Shown: positions 1-9,014, counted from the stretch's first letter. The stretch: 64,000 nt of DNA from Pseudomonas hamedanensis (GCF_014268595.2 NZ_CP077091.1:2068501-2132500); one strand, 5' to 3'. The notes: generated by a model not told the origin, from the letters alone. Numbers and translations: made by a program.

Positions 1-630
1 GCCCAATGCATCGACATGCGGCGTGTGGCTGTCGGTGCCGACGCAGGTATCCGGGAAAGCCACACCGTCGCGCACCTGGATCACCGGCGACATTTTCTCC
101 AGGTTGATCTGGTGCATGATGCCGTTGCCCGGCGGAATCACATCAACGTTCTTGAAGGCCTTTTTGGTCCAGTTGATGAAGTGGAAACGGTCTTCGTTGC
201 GCCGATCTTCGATGGCGCGGTTTTTCTCGAACGCCTGGGCATCGAAACCGCCCGCCTCGACCGCCAGCGAATGGTCGACGATCAGTTGCGTCGGCACTAC
301 CGGATTGACCTGCGCCGGATCGCCGCCCTGCAAGGCAATGGCGTCACGCAGGCCGGCGAGGTCGACCAGCGCGGTCTGGCCGAGAATGTCGTGGCACACC
401 ACACGTGCCGGGAACCACGGGAAGTCGAGGTCGCGTTTGCGCTCGATCAATTGCTTGAGCGAATCGGTGAGCGTCGCCGGATCGCAGCGACGCACAAGAT
501 TTTCCGCCAACACGCGGGAGGTGTACGGCAGAGTGTCGTAGCTGCCCGGCCGGATCGCCTCGACCGCCGCGCGGGTGTCGAAGTAATCCAGCGGCGTACC
601 GGGCAGGTTCTTGCGAAATTCTGTGTTCAT
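1..630 (-). CDS. acnD: Fe/S-dependent 2-methylisocitrate dehydratase AcnD, partial (N-terminal 210 residues)
   Basis: This is the N-terminal part of an aconitase-family protein; the rest lies beyond the left edge. It begins MNTEFRKNLPGTPLDYFDTR and contains the aconitase-type segments VPTQLIVDHSLAV, GIMHQINLE and TCVGTDSHTPHVDALG, where the DSHT stretch contributes to substrate binding. AcnD dehydrates 2-methylcitrate to 2-methylaconitate in the cytoplasm and normally works with the isomerase PrpF, which should lie just outside the window. It is the last visible gene of the prp operon, 201 bases after prpC, with a REP palindrome between them. I chose AcnD over housekeeping AcnA because of the operon and the short N-terminus. 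Confidence is high on family and good on role. Confidence 0.9.
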   Translation of the reverse strand, partial: MNTEFRKNLPGTPLDYFDTRAAVEAIRPGSYDTLPYTSRVLAENLVRRCDPATLTDSLKQLIERKRDLDFPWFPARVVCHDILGQTALVDLAGLRDAIALQGGDPAQVNPVVPTQLIVDHSLAVEAGGFDAQAFEKNRAIEDRRNEDRFHFINWTKKAFKNVDVIPPGNGIMHQINLEKMSPVIQVRDGVAFPDTCVGTDSHTPHVDALG

Positions 631-701
631 CGGGTCAGGACTCGGGGCACGGTGATTTCAAAGGGTGAGCAAACACCAGACTCAGGATTCACACTGTCCC
701 T

Positions 702-791
702 TGTAGGAGTGAGCCTGCTCGCGATAGCGGTGTGTCAGTCAACATTGACATCAACTGAAAAGCCGTCATCGCGAGCAGGCTCACTCCTACA
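702..791. repeat. REP palindrome, GTAGGAGTGAGCCTGCTCGCGA type
   Basis: Two inverted copies of the core lie between prpC and acnD around a spacer of about 45 bases. The paired elements can form a cruciform or an mRNA hairpin and may alter the prpC/acnD ratio. Confidence 0.85.
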
Positions 792-831
792 GGGATTTGC
801 GGTGGTTTCAAGGATCGGGTCAGCTCACCAT

Positions 832-1959
832 TCAGCGACGTTCGATTGGCACGAACTTGCGCTGGTCGACGCCGGTGTACTCGGCGCTTGGGCGGATGAT
901 GCGGTTGTTGGCGCGCTGTTCGAAAACGTGCGCGGCCCAGCCGGTCAGGCGCGAGCAGACGAAGATCGGCGTGAACAGCTTGGTCGGGATGCCCATGAAG
1001 TGGTACGCCGAGGCATGGTAGAAGTCGGCGTTGGGGAACAGTTTCTTTTGCTCCCACATGGTCTTGTCGATCGCTTCGGAAACTGCGAACAGCACCTTGT
1101 CACCGACCTCGTCGGCGAGTTTTTTCGACCAGCCCTTGATCACCTCGTTGCGCGGGTCGCTGTCCTTATAGATCGCGTGGCCAAAGCCCATGATCTTGTC
1201 TTTGCGCTCAAGCATGCCGAGGGTGCCTTTGATCGCCTCCTCGGGCGAAGAGAAGCGCTCGATCATGTCCATTGCCGCTTCGTTGGCGCCGCCATGCAAC
1301 GGACCGCGCAGCGAGCCGATAGCTGCGGTGACGCAGGAATACAGGTCCGACAGGGTCGATGCGCAAACACGTGCGGTAAACGTCGAGGCGTTGAATTCAT
1401 GTTCGGCGTAAAGAATCAACGACACGTTCATGACCTTGACGTGCAGTTCGCTCGGCTTCTTGTCATGTAGCAGATGCAGAAAGTGGCCGCCGATGCTCGG
1501 CTCGTCGCTCACGCAATCGATGCGCTCGCCGTCGTGGCTGAAGCGATACCAGTAGCACATGATCGCCGGGAACGCGGCGAGCAGACGATCGGTCTTGTCG
1601 CGCTGCTCGGAGAAGTCTTTCTCCGGTTCGATGTTGCCAAGAAACGAACAGCCGGTGCGCATCACGTCCATTGGATGGGCATCGGCGGGGATGCGTTCCA
1701 GCACTTCCTTGAGCGCTTGCGGCAAGTCGCGCAGCTTGCTCAGTTTGTCTTGATAGGCGGCGAGTTGCGCCTGGGTCGGCAGTTCGCCGTACAGCAGCAG
1801 GTACGCTACTTCTTCGAATTGCGCGTCGGCGGCCAGTTCGCGCACATCGTAGCCGCGGTAAGTCAGCCCGGCTCCGGCCTGGCCCACGGTGGACAATGCG
1901 GTTTGCCCGGCCACCTGGCCCCGGAGCCCGGCGCCACTGAGTACTTTTGCTTCGGCCAT
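832..1959 (-). CDS. prpC: 2-methylcitrate synthase
   Basis: This 375-residue citrate-synthase-family enzyme condenses propionyl-CoA with oxaloacetate to 2-methylcitrate and CoA, the entry step of the cycle. It begins MAEAKVLSGAGLRGQVAG. The citrate synthase signatures are GPLHGGANEA and MGFGHAIYK, which carry the two catalytic histidines, and the protein ends with the usual R-P-S-A-E-Y-T-G segment followed by PIERR. The frame is open 33 codons further upstream, but that extension runs through a REP palindrome. The start at 1959 matches the usual family N-terminus. It lies between prpB and acnD, and the context separates it from housekeeping GltA. Confidence 0.93.
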   Translation of the reverse strand: MAEAKVLSGAGLRGQVAGQTALSTVGQAGAGLTYRGYDVRELAADAQFEEVAYLLLYGELPTQAQLAAYQDKLSKLRDLPQALKEVLERIPADAHPMDVMRTGCSFLGNIEPEKDFSEQRDKTDRLLAAFPAIMCYWYRFSHDGERIDCVSDEPSIGGHFLHLLHDKKPSELHVKVMNVSLILYAEHEFNASTFTARVCASTLSDLYSCVTAAIGSLRGPLHGGANEAAMDMIERFSSPEEAIKGTLGMLERKDKIMGFGHAIYKDSDPRNEVIKGWSKKLADEVGDKVLFAVSEAIDKTMWEQKKLFPNADFYHASAYHFMGIPTKLFTPIFVCSRLTGWAAHVFEQRANNRIIRPSAEYTGVDQRKFVPIERR

Positions 1960-1997
1960 TGTTGTCTCCAGTTTTCTTGAATTTGTAGGGGAAACAG

Positions 1998-2080
1998 GTG
2001 GGAGCGAGCCTGCTCGCGAAGAGTGCATCAGGGACACCGCGTTATCGTTGGCGCCCATTCGCGAGCAGGCTCGCTCCCAC
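1998..2080. repeat. REP palindrome, GTGGGAGCGAGCCTGCTCGC type
   Basis: Two inverted copies lie between prpB and prpC. This is the GTGGGAGCGAG variant. Confidence 0.85.
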
Positions 2081-2090
2081 AGGGGTTTGT

Positions 2091-2984
2091 TCAGCCTTTC
2101 TTCTGTGCAAACAACGCATCGAGCTTCTGCTCGAACGTGTGGTAATCAATACGATCGTAAAGCTCCATGCGAGTCTGCATGGTGTCGATGACATTCTGTT
2201 GCGTGCCGTCGCGGCGGATCGCGGTGTAGACGTTTTCCGCGGCCTTGTTCATCGCGCGAAACGCCGACAGCGGATACAGCACCAGCGACACGTCGGCACC
2301 AGCCAGTTGCTCGGTGGTGTACAGCGGCGTCGCGCCGAATTCGGTGATGTTGGCCAGAATCGGCGCTTTCACCCGGCTGGCGAACAGCTTGTACATCTCA
2401 AGCTCGGTAATCGCCTCGGGGAAGATCATGTCGGCGCCCGCTTCGATGCACGCCGCTGCGCGATCCAGAGCCGATTCCAGGCCTTCCACCGCCAGCGCGT
2501 CGGTGCGCGCCATGATCACAAAGCTGTCGTCGGTGCGCGCATCGACCGCGGCTTTGATGCGATCGACCATTTCCTGCTGGCTGACGATCTCTTTGTTCGG
2601 GCGATGGCCACAGCGCTTGGCGCCGACCTGATCTTCAATATGAATCGCCGCCGCGCCGAACTTGATCATCGATTTGACGGTGCGCGCGACGTTGAACGCT
2701 GACGAGCCGAAACCGGTGTCGACGTCCACCAGCAGCGGCAGGTCGCAGACATCGGTGATGCGCCGCACGTCCGTCAAGACGTCATCGAGACCGGTAATCC
2801 CCAGATCCGGCACGCCGAGCGAACCTGCGGCCACCCCGCCACCGGACAGGTAAATCGCCTTGAAACCGGCGCGCTTGGCCAGCAGCGCGTGGTTGGCGTT
2901 GATCGCACCGACCACTTGCAATGGATGCTCGCTGGCGACCGCATCGCGGAAACGCTGGCCTGGCGTGTTCAGTCTGGAACTCAT
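2091..2984 (-). CDS. prpB: 2-methylisocitrate lyase
   Basis: A 297-residue enzyme of the isocitrate lyase/PEP mutase superfamily. It cleaves 2-methylisocitrate to pyruvate and succinate, the last step of propionate breakdown. The TIM-barrel landmarks visible are [13 protein letters not shown], the metal-binding DVDTGFG, and the catalytic loop with AKRCGH, whose cysteine is the general acid/base. The start codon overlaps the stop of the upstream GntR gene by four bases (ATGA), which implies translational coupling. A REP palindrome separates it from prpC. Confidence 0.94.
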   Translation of the reverse strand: MSSRLNTPGQRFRDAVASEHPLQVVGAINANHALLAKRAGFKAIYLSGGGVAAGSLGVPDLGITGLDDVLTDVRRITDVCDLPLLVDVDTGFGSSAFNVARTVKSMIKFGAAAIHIEDQVGAKRCGHRPNKEIVSQQEMVDRIKAAVDARTDDSFVIMARTDALAVEGLESALDRAAACIEAGADMIFPEAITELEMYKLFASRVKAPILANITEFGATPLYTTEQLAGADVSLVLYPLSAFRAMNKAAENVYTAIRRDGTQQNVIDTMQTRMELYDRIDYHTFEQKLDALFAQKKG

Positions 2985-3706
2985 GACTCACCTCGTTCAG
3001 TGGCTGTCTTATTGTGGGCACCGTCCTGGTAATGACGGGCGATGTTGCGTTTCGAGGCGCCGATATGGCGGCGCATCAGCAATTCGGCGAGTTCGCCGTC
3101 ACGGTCGGCGATGGCATCGAGAATCCGGTGATGTTCAGCGAACGCCTGACGCGGGCGGTTCGGCGTGGTGGAAAACTGAATGCGGTACATGCGCACCAGT
3201 TGGTACAGCTCACCGCAAAGCATCTGCGTCAGCGTGCGATTACCGCTGCCCTGGATGATCCGGTAGTGGAAGTCGAAATCGCCTTCCTGCTGGTAGTAGC
3301 CGACACCGGCCTGAAACGCTGCGTCGCGCTCGTGGGTTTCCAGTACCCGGCGCAGCTCATCGATTTCTTCTACGCTCATGCGTTCGGCCGCCAGGCGGCA
3401 CGCCATGCCTTCGAGAGATTCGCGGATTTCGTAGAGTTCGATCAATTCGGCATGGTTGAGCGACACCACCCGCGCGCCGACGTGCGGCACACGCACCAGC
3501 AGGCGCTGACCCTCCAGGCGATGAATCGCCTCACGCAACGGCCCGCGGCTGATGCCGTAGGTGCGCGCCAGCTCCGGCTCGGAAATCTTGCTGCCCGGGG
3601 CGATTTCACCTTTGACGATAGCGGCCTGAATGCGCCGGAAGACGTTTTCCGAAAGCGTCTCGGTATCTTCGCCGCTGATGACCGGGGGATCGAGTTGGTC
3701 CAGCAT
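2981..3706 (-). CDS. prpR: GntR-family (FadR/FCD) regulator of the methylcitrate operon
   Basis: A 241-residue GntR protein. The N-terminal winged helix (about residues 20-85) includes [20 protein letters not shown]. The C-terminal FCD-type helical domain includes [19 protein letters not shown], and this kind of domain binds small acids or metals. A TTG start 24 bases upstream is possible. I prefer the ATG because AAGGTG lies about ten bases before it. It is the first gene of the prp operon and overlaps prpB. The palindrome ATTGTCGACAAT upstream and a variant next to the ribosome-binding site are the probable operators, so autorepression is likely. In this group the regulator is GntR-type; the name prpR follows Pseudomonas use and does not refer to the sigma-54 activator of enterics. 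Confidence 0.87.
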   Translation of the reverse strand: MLDQLDPPVISGEDTETLSENVFRRIQAAIVKGEIAPGSKISEPELARTYGISRGPLREAIHRLEGQRLLVRVPHVGARVVSLNHAELIELYEIRESLEGMACRLAAERMSVEEIDELRRVLETHERDAAFQAGVGYYQQEGDFDFHYRIIQGSGNRTLTQMLCGELYQLVRMYRIQFSTTPNRPRQAFAEHHRILDAIADRDGELAELLMRRHIGASKRNIARHYQDGAHNKTATERGES

Positions 3707-3780
3707 GATTGTCGACACCTTGATATCCAATGCGGCAAAAACTAGCTAATTAGCCCGCACCCGTCAAAGGATAAATAGGC

Positions 3781-3792
3781 ATTGTCGACAAT
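3781..3792. promoter_or_regulatory. Probable GntR operator, perfect 12-bp palindrome
   Basis: ATTGTCGACAAT is a perfect dyad 75 bases upstream of the GntR start. A ten-of-twelve match, ATTGTCGACACC, lies at 3708-3719, between the candidate promoter and the start codon. The TTGT-NN-ACAA form is typical of FadR-type GntR proteins. A possible minus-strand promoter (TTGACG, 17 bases, TAGTTT) lies between the two sites. The inference is that the regulator binds both sites and represses its own operon. Confidence 0.65.
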
Positions 3793-3828
3793 CGTCTAAT
3801 AACCGCAGCCAACTGTTCGCTTGACCCA

Positions 3829-3918
3829 TGTGGGAGCGAGCCTGCTCGCGAAGGCGCAATATCAGTCAGCATCTGTTTCGAATGACACACCGCCTTCGCG
3901 AGCAGGCTCGCTCCCACA
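3829..3918. repeat. REP palindrome
   Basis: Two inverted GTGGGAGCGAG-type copies lie upstream of both the GntR gene and the protease gene, between divergent transcription units. Confidence 0.85.
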
Positions 3919-4105
3919 GGAGTATCTGCTCAAGGGTGACGGGTCGGCGCAAGCGCTGGCGCCATAAAACCACCGTGCTAGAATGCCGCCCGCATTTGCT
4001 GGCCATTTACAGGCTTGTCATAAAAAGCTGAAAGGCACACGAAGGGACCTGCGCACGCTGTGCCAGGCGCCCCAACCGACCACGGAACGCTGCGCACCAG
4101 GATTT

Positions 4106-4642
4106 ATGAGACTCAAGCCTTTCCCGACATTTTTCGCACTGTTTTGCCTGCCCGGCCTCGCCGCCGCGGGGGAAAAAACCGTGTATGGCCTCAACGAATA
4201 CGCTTCGCTCGATGGCATCAACCTGGAAGTCGCGGCCAAACTCGACACCGGGGCGAAAACCGCCTCGCTGAGCGCCCGCGACATCAAACGCTTCAAACGC
4301 AACGGTGAGTCCTGGGTGCGCTTCTACCTGGCCATCGATGCCGCGCATTCGCACCCGATCGAACGGCCACTGGCCCGCGTCAGCAAGATCAAGCGCCGCG
4401 CCGGCGACTACGATCCGGAAGAAGGCAAGAAATACACCGCCCGTCCGGTGATCGAGCTGGATATCTGCATGGGTTCGGCCATGCGCAGCATCGAAGTGAA
4501 CCTGACCGACCGAAGTGCGTTCCAATACCCGCTTTTGATTGGCTCCGAGGCGCTGAAACGCTTCGACGCGCTGGTCGACCCCAGTCTTAAATACGCTGCC
4601 GGCAAACCTGCCTGCACCATCGCCGCTCATACCGCCGAGTAA
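4106..4642 (+). CDS. Retropepsin-like aspartic protease, RimB-related (also annotated ATP-dependent zinc protease)
   Basis: A 178-residue protein with an N-terminal hydrophobic signal-like stretch (residues 5-19, ending GLAAA), so probably exported. The key motif is KLDTGAKTASL (about residues 45-55), whose DTGA is the retropepsin-type catalytic signature. The RimB family trims or releases glutamate tails made by RimK-type ligases. The next two genes are an inactive transglutaminase/7TM protein and an ATP-grasp ligase, five bases away and then overlapping by one, so this is one operon. The frame is open 41 codons further upstream, but the ATG at 4106 has AGGA before it and a good signal peptide after it. 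Substrate unknown. Confidence 0.78.
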   Translation: MRLKPFPTFFALFCLPGLAAAGEKTVYGLNEYASLDGINLEVAAKLDTGAKTASLSARDIKRFKRNGESWVRFYLAIDAAHSHPIERPLARVSKIKRRAGDYDPEEGKKYTARPVIELDICMGSAMRSIEVNLTDRSAFQYPLLIGSEALKRFDALVDPSLKYAAGKPACTIAAHTAE

Positions 4643-4647
4643 TTTCC

Positions 4648-6183
4648 ATGCGTTCTCTAACCTTCCACCTGAAAATCCTGATCGCCGTGCTGGTGCTGCT
4701 GGGCGTTTCGGTTACGGCCTATCAGATTTTCGTGCTCGGCATCCCGGTGACCGAAGACGCCACCGACGACCTGTGGAACATCGACGCCAAGGTCGAGTTC
4801 GTCGCCAGCACCAAGGACCCGGTCAAGATCCAGATGTTCGTGCCGCCGCTGAGCCGCGACTACGTCAGCCTCAACGAAAGCTTCATCTCCAATAACTACG
4901 GCGTCGCGGTCAACCGCGTCGACGGCAACCGCAAGGTGACCTGGTCGGCCCGTCGCGCCAAAGGCAACCAGACGCTCTACTACCGCCTGGTACTGACCAA
5001 GCGCTACACCGCCGAAAAATCCAAGGTCAAAGGCCCGACCTTCCGCGACAGCATGGTCATCGAAGGCCCGGAAAAAATCGCCGCCGAAGCGCTACTCGCG
5101 CCGATTCGCCAGCACTCGGCCGACGTTGAAACCTTCATTGGCGAAGCGATCAAGCGGGTCAACAACCTCAACGATGACAACGTGAAACTGCTGCTGGCCG
5201 GCGATCCGTCCACCGCGCACAAAGCGAAAATCGTCGAACTGCTGCTGTCCATCGCTCACGTACCAGTAGAAAAAGTCCACACCATCCGCCTCGTCGCCGA
5301 TCAGCCGCAAATGCCGGAACTGTGGCTGCGCAGCTTTAATGGCACTGACTGGCTGTACTTCAACCCGGAAACCGGCGAACAGGGCCTGCCAACCGACCGC
5401 CTGCTGTGGTGGACTGGCGATGAAAACCTGATCACTGTCGATGGCGGCAAGAAGGCCAACGTAACGTTCAGCCTCAACAACAGCGAGATGAACGCGATTC
5501 GCCTGGCCAAGCTGACCGACGAAAACACCGACGCCAACTTCCTCGAATACTCTCTGTACGGCTTGCCGCTGCAGACCCAGCAGACGTTCATGATCATGGT
5601 GATGATCCCGATCGGCGTGCTGGTGATCCTGATCCTGCGCAACCTGATTGGCCTGCAGACCCTCGGCACGTTCACCCCGGTGCTGATCGCCTTGGCCTTC
5701 CGTGAAACGCAACTGGGCTTCGGCATTCTGCTGTTCACCGTAATCACGGCGCTGGGTCTATCGTTACGCTCCTATCTTGAGCATCTGAAGCTGCAAATGC
5801 TGCCGCGCCTGTCGGTGGTGTTGACGTTTGTCGTGGTGTTGATCGCCGCGATCAGCCTGTTCAGCCACAAGCTCGGCCTGGAACGCGGCTTGTCGGTGGC
5901 ATTGTTCCCGATGGTGATTCTGACCATGACCATCGAACGCCTGTCGATTACCTGGGAAGAGCGCGGCGCCAGCCATGCGATGAAAGTGGCGATCGGCACG
6001 CTGTTCGCCGCGTCCCTGGCGCACTTGATCATGACCGTGCCGGAACTGGTGTATTTCGTCTTCACGTTCCCGGCGATCCTGCTGATTCTGGTCGGCTTCA
6101 TGCTGGCGATGGGTCGCTACCGCGGCTACCGCCTGACCGAACTGGTGCGGTTCAAGGCTTTCCTGAAGAAGGCTGACGCCTGA
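4648..6183 (+). CDS. Inactive transglutaminase fused to seven transmembrane helices (RloB-like osmotic tolerance membrane protein)
   Basis: A 511-residue membrane protein. It has one N-terminal transmembrane segment (about residues 8-28), a large periplasmic region resembling a transglutaminase fold (about 40-300), then a dense block of hydrophobic helices from about residue 310 (TFMIMVMIPIGVLVILIL) to the end. The usual transglutaminase Cys-His-Asp set is not evident, in line with the family being called inactive. It lies between a retropepsin-like protease and an ATP-grasp ligase and overlaps the latter by one base (TGATG). Homologues in Pseudomonas have been linked, from memory, to osmotic stress tolerance. 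The biochemical role is unknown; a membrane receptor or scaffold for the ligase product is an inference. Confidence 0.78.
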   Translation: MRSLTFHLKILIAVLVLLGVSVTAYQIFVLGIPVTEDATDDLWNIDAKVEFVASTKDPVKIQMFVPPLSRDYVSLNESFISNNYGVAVNRVDGNRKVTWSARRAKGNQTLYYRLVLTKRYTAEKSKVKGPTFRDSMVIEGPEKIAAEALLAPIRQHSADVETFIGEAIKRVNNLNDDNVKLLLAGDPSTAHKAKIVELLLSIAHVPVEKVHTIRLVADQPQMPELWLRSFNGTDWLYFNPETGEQGLPTDRLLWWTGDENLITVDGGKKANVTFSLNNSEMNAIRLAKLTDENTDANFLEYSLYGLPLQTQQTFMIMVMIPIGVLVILILRNLIGLQTLGTFTPVLIALAFRETQLGFGILLFTVITALGLSLRSYLEHLKLQMLPRLSVVLTFVVVLIAAISLFSHKLGLERGLSVALFPMVILTMTIERLSITWEERGASHAMKVAIGTLFAASLAHLIMTVPELVYFVFTFPAILLILVGFMLAMGRYRGYRLTELVRFKAFLKKADA

Positions 6184-7169
6184 TGTTCGGTTTCTGGAAG
6201 ACCTGGAAGGCCCTGGAAGCCCGGGGCATCATGGGCATCAATCGACGTAACGCCGACTACGTGCTCAAGTACAACAAGCGCAGTCTGTACCCGATTGTCG
6301 ACGACAAGATCATCACCAAGGAACGCGCGATCGCCGCCGGCATTCACGTGCCGGAGCTGTACGGGGTGATCTCCACCGAGAAGGAAATCGACAAGCTCGG
6401 CGAGATCATCGGCGGGCGCAGCGACTTCGTGATCAAACCGGCCCAGGGCGCCGGCGGTGACGGCATCATCGTCATCGCCGACCGTTTCGAAGGCCGCTAT
6501 CGCACGGTCTCGGGCAAGATCCTCGCCCATGAAGAGCTGGAGCATCACATTTCCAGCATCCTCACCGGCCTGTATTCGCTGGGCGGCCACCGCGACCGCG
6601 CACTGATCGAGTACCGCGTGACGCCGGACCAGATCTTCAAGAGCATCAGCTACGAAGGCGTGCCCGACATTCGCATCATCGTGCTGATGGGTTATCCAGT
6701 GATGGCGATGCTGCGTCTGCCGACCCGCCAGTCCGGCGGCAAGGCCAACCTGCACCAGGGCGCCATCGGCGTCGGTGTCGACCTGGCCACCGGCCTGACC
6801 CTGCGCGGCACCTGGCTGAACAACATCATCACCAAACACCCCGACACCACCAACGCAGTCGATGGTGTGCAACTGCCCTACTGGGACGGCTTCATGAAAC
6901 TCGCGGCCGGCTGCTATGAGTTGTGCGGACTGGGTTACATCGGCGTCGACATGGTGCTCGATCAGGAGAAAGGTCCGCTGATTCTGGAGCTGAATGCGCG
7001 ACCGGGGCTGAATATCCAGATTGCCAACGATTGTGGGCTGACCTTGCGTACCCATGCGGTTGAAGCACGGCTGGAAGAGCTGAAAGCGCGCGGCGTGAAG
7101 GAGTCGGTTGACGAGCGCGTGGCGTTTACGCAGGAGATGTTTGGGCATATTCCTGCGGTCGAGGGCTGA
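6183..7169 (+). CDS. Alpha-L-glutamate ligase-like ATP-grasp protein
   Basis: A 328-residue ATP-grasp enzyme related to RimK. The nucleotide-binding segment is VIKPAQGAGGDGIIVI (about residues 84-99), and the metal-binding C-terminal motif is ILELNARPGLNIQIA. ATP-grasp ligases join a carboxylate to an amine through an acylphosphate, so this one probably adds an amino acid, perhaps glutamate, to a peptide or protein acceptor. It is the last gene of a three-gene operon with a retropepsin-like protease and a 7TM protein. The presence of both a ligase and a protease suggests a reversible peptide-tagging cycle. The acceptor cannot be read from the sequence. Confidence 0.8.
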   Translation: MFGFWKTWKALEARGIMGINRRNADYVLKYNKRSLYPIVDDKIITKERAIAAGIHVPELYGVISTEKEIDKLGEIIGGRSDFVIKPAQGAGGDGIIVIADRFEGRYRTVSGKILAHEELEHHISSILTGLYSLGGHRDRALIEYRVTPDQIFKSISYEGVPDIRIIVLMGYPVMAMLRLPTRQSGGKANLHQGAIGVGVDLATGLTLRGTWLNNIITKHPDTTNAVDGVQLPYWDGFMKLAAGCYELCGLGYIGVDMVLDQEKGPLILELNARPGLNIQIANDCGLTLRTHAVEARLEELKARGVKESVDERVAFTQEMFGHIPAVEG

Positions 7170-7187
7170 TCCAAAACCGAGCCGCGG

Positions 7188-7257
7188 CCTTCGCGAGCAG
7201 GCTCACTCCCACAGGGACACGCACTCCAAATGTGGGAGCGAGCCTGCTCGCGAAGGC
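7188..7257. repeat. REP pair, outward (tail-facing) orientation
   Basis: Two copies in the opposite relative orientation to most others, with a short spacer (GGGACACGCACTCCAAA). It follows the ATP-grasp gene and may serve as its transcript end. Confidence 0.85.
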
Positions 7258-7384
7258 TGTCTCCCTGCAACACATAGCGTGACGCCTGCCCCGAATCTGC
7301 CAATCACCGACATCCCCTCTAGGAGCAATTCCTACAGAAGACTACAATCCCCACCCCCGCCTCGATGGCCGATCTGCCCCGCCC

Positions 7385-8728
7385 ATGTTGACCTGTTCCG
7401 TATTCCCGCTGCCCTACCGCGCCAATCCCGCTGTTTACTTCGCGGCCATTCGCAACGCCCCTGGCGCCGTGCTGCTCGACAGCGGTCGGCCGAGTGCCGA
7501 CCGGGGCCGTTATGACCTGCTCAGCGCCTGGCCGCTGGAACAATTGGCGGTGCTGCAGGACGAAGGCGGCGCGCATTTTCTGCAACGTCTGCGCGACAAC
7601 CTCGGCCGTTTGGGCGAAGCGCAATTGCCGGTTGAATACGAGTTACCGTTCGCCGGCGGCCTGATCGGTTATCTGAGCTATGACTTCGGGCGGCATCTGG
7701 AACACTTGCCCAGCCAGGCGCTGGATGATCTGCAATTGCCCGATGCGCGTTTTGGCCTGTACGACTGGGCGTTAATCAGCGATCACCAGACACAAACCAG
7801 CCAATTGGTCTTTCATCCGTCGGTTGCCGCCGGTGAACAGCAGCGATTGACGGCGCTGTTCACCCAACCACGGGCTGACGCATTGACGCCGTTCAAACTG
7901 AACAAACCGATGAGCGCCGATCTCTCGGCCGACGAATACCGTCAGGCGTTCGAGCGCATTCAGCAGTACATTCAGGCCGGTGACTGCTATCAGGTCAACT
8001 TTGCCCAGCGCTTCCGCGCGCCTTGCGAGGGCGATCCATGGCTGGCTTATTGCGCCTTGCGCCAAGCCTGCCCTACACCTTTTTCTGGTTTCCAAAGCCT
8101 GCCCGACGGCGGCGCAGTGCTGAGCCTGTCGCCGGAACGCTTCGTCAAGGTCAGCCAGCGCCAGGTGGAAACCCGCCCGATCAAAGGCACCCGCCCCCGC
8201 GGCCTAACGCCAGGCGAAGACGCGGCCAACGCCGCCGAACTGCTGGCAAGCCCCAAGGATCGCGCGGAAAACCTGATGATTGTCGATCTGTTGCGCAACG
8301 ACCTCGGGCGCACGTGCCGCATCGGCTCGGTACGGGTGCCGGAGTTGTTCAGTCTGGAAAGCTATCCGAATGTGCACCACTTGGTCAGCAGCGTGACCGG
8401 AGAATTGGCGGATGATCGCGACGCACTGGATTTGATTGCCGGCAGCTTCCCCGGTGGCTCGATCACCGGCGCGCCGAAAATTCGCGCCATGCAGATCATT
8501 GATGAGCTGGAGCCAACCCGGCGCGGGTTGTACTGCGGTTCGTTGCTGTATCTCGACGTACGCGGCGAGATGGACAGCTCCATCGCGATTCGCAGCCTGT
8601 TGGTCAAGGATGCGCAGGTGTGCTGCTGGGGCGGCGGCGGGATCGTTGCTGATTCGCAGTGGCAAGCCGAGTATCAGGAATCGATTACCAAAGTCCGGAT
8701 TCTCCTCGACACCCTGCAAAACCTCTGA
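7385..8728 (+). CDS. pabB: Aminodeoxychorismate synthase component I
   Basis: A 447-residue chorismate-utilising enzyme. It aminates chorismate to 4-amino-4-deoxychorismate for folate synthesis, with ammonia from a PabA/TrpG-type glutamine amidotransferase. The motif PIKGTRPRG has the lysine typical of PabB, where anthranilate synthase has PIAGT. This separates it from TrpE. Other signatures are SFPGGSITGAPKIRAMQIIDELE and RNDLGR. An N-terminal lid domain fills the first 150 residues or so. It stands alone here. The last 27 bases of the gene are repeated 261 bases downstream at 8963-8989. Confidence 0.93.
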   Translation: MLTCSVFPLPYRANPAVYFAAIRNAPGAVLLDSGRPSADRGRYDLLSAWPLEQLAVLQDEGGAHFLQRLRDNLGRLGEAQLPVEYELPFAGGLIGYLSYDFGRHLEHLPSQALDDLQLPDARFGLYDWALISDHQTQTSQLVFHPSVAAGEQQRLTALFTQPRADALTPFKLNKPMSADLSADEYRQAFERIQQYIQAGDCYQVNFAQRFRAPCEGDPWLAYCALRQACPTPFSGFQSLPDGGAVLSLSPERFVKVSQRQVETRPIKGTRPRGLTPGEDAANAAELLASPKDRAENLMIVDLLRNDLGRTCRIGSVRVPELFSLESYPNVHHLVSSVTGELADDRDALDLIAGSFPGGSITGAPKIRAMQIIDELEPTRRGLYCGSLLYLDVRGEMDSSIAIRSLLVKDAQVCCWGGGGIVADSQWQAEYQESITKVRILLDTLQNL

Positions 8729-8731
8729 CCA

Positions 8732-8830
8732 CTTGTGGCGAGGGAGCTTGCTCCCGCTGGAGGGCGGAGCGCTCCCAAAATCTTTGCGACTGCTGCGCAG
8801 CCGAGCGGGAGCAAGCTCCCTCGCCACAAG
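8732..8830. repeat. REP palindrome, GTGGCGAGGGAGCTTGCTCCC type
   Basis: A different class from the GAGCCTGCTCGC elements, with a longer inner part. It follows pabB. A copy of its last bases recurs at 8991-9014. Confidence 0.8.
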
Positions 8831-8847
8831 TATCAGTTACAAGCTCT

Positions 8848-8958
8848 GATCGTTCCCTCGCTCTGCGTGGGAATGCAGCCTGGGACGCTCCGCGTCCCAT
8901 CCAAAGCCGAACGCGGAGCGTCCGTTGAGGCATTCCCACGCGGAGCGTGGGAACGATC
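8848..8958. repeat. Long imperfect palindrome with GATCGTTCCC / GGGAACGATC ends
   Basis: About 110 bases with CGTGGGAATGC / GCATTCCCACG and GGACGCTCCG / CGGAGCGTCC inner arms. A second copy lies at 44748-44853. This is another small repeat family, perhaps a mobile palindromic unit. Confidence 0.75.
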
Positions 8959-8962
8959 ATCA

Positions 8963-9014
8963 CTCCTCGACGCCCTGCAGAACCTCTGATCCCTCGCCAC
9001 AAGTATCAGTTACA
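8963..9014. repeat. Duplicated ends of pabB and thrH
   Basis: Bases 8963-8989 repeat the last 27 bases of pabB (8702-8728) with two changes. Bases 8991-9014 repeat 8818-8841, which includes the end of the REP and the thrH stop region. The arrangement points to a past recombination or insertion event. Confidence 0.75.

Noticed and set aside
16..1470. 484-residue plus-strand open frame
   Set aside because: It is antisense to acnD and prpC, both of which have full family motifs, and it crosses the REP element between them.
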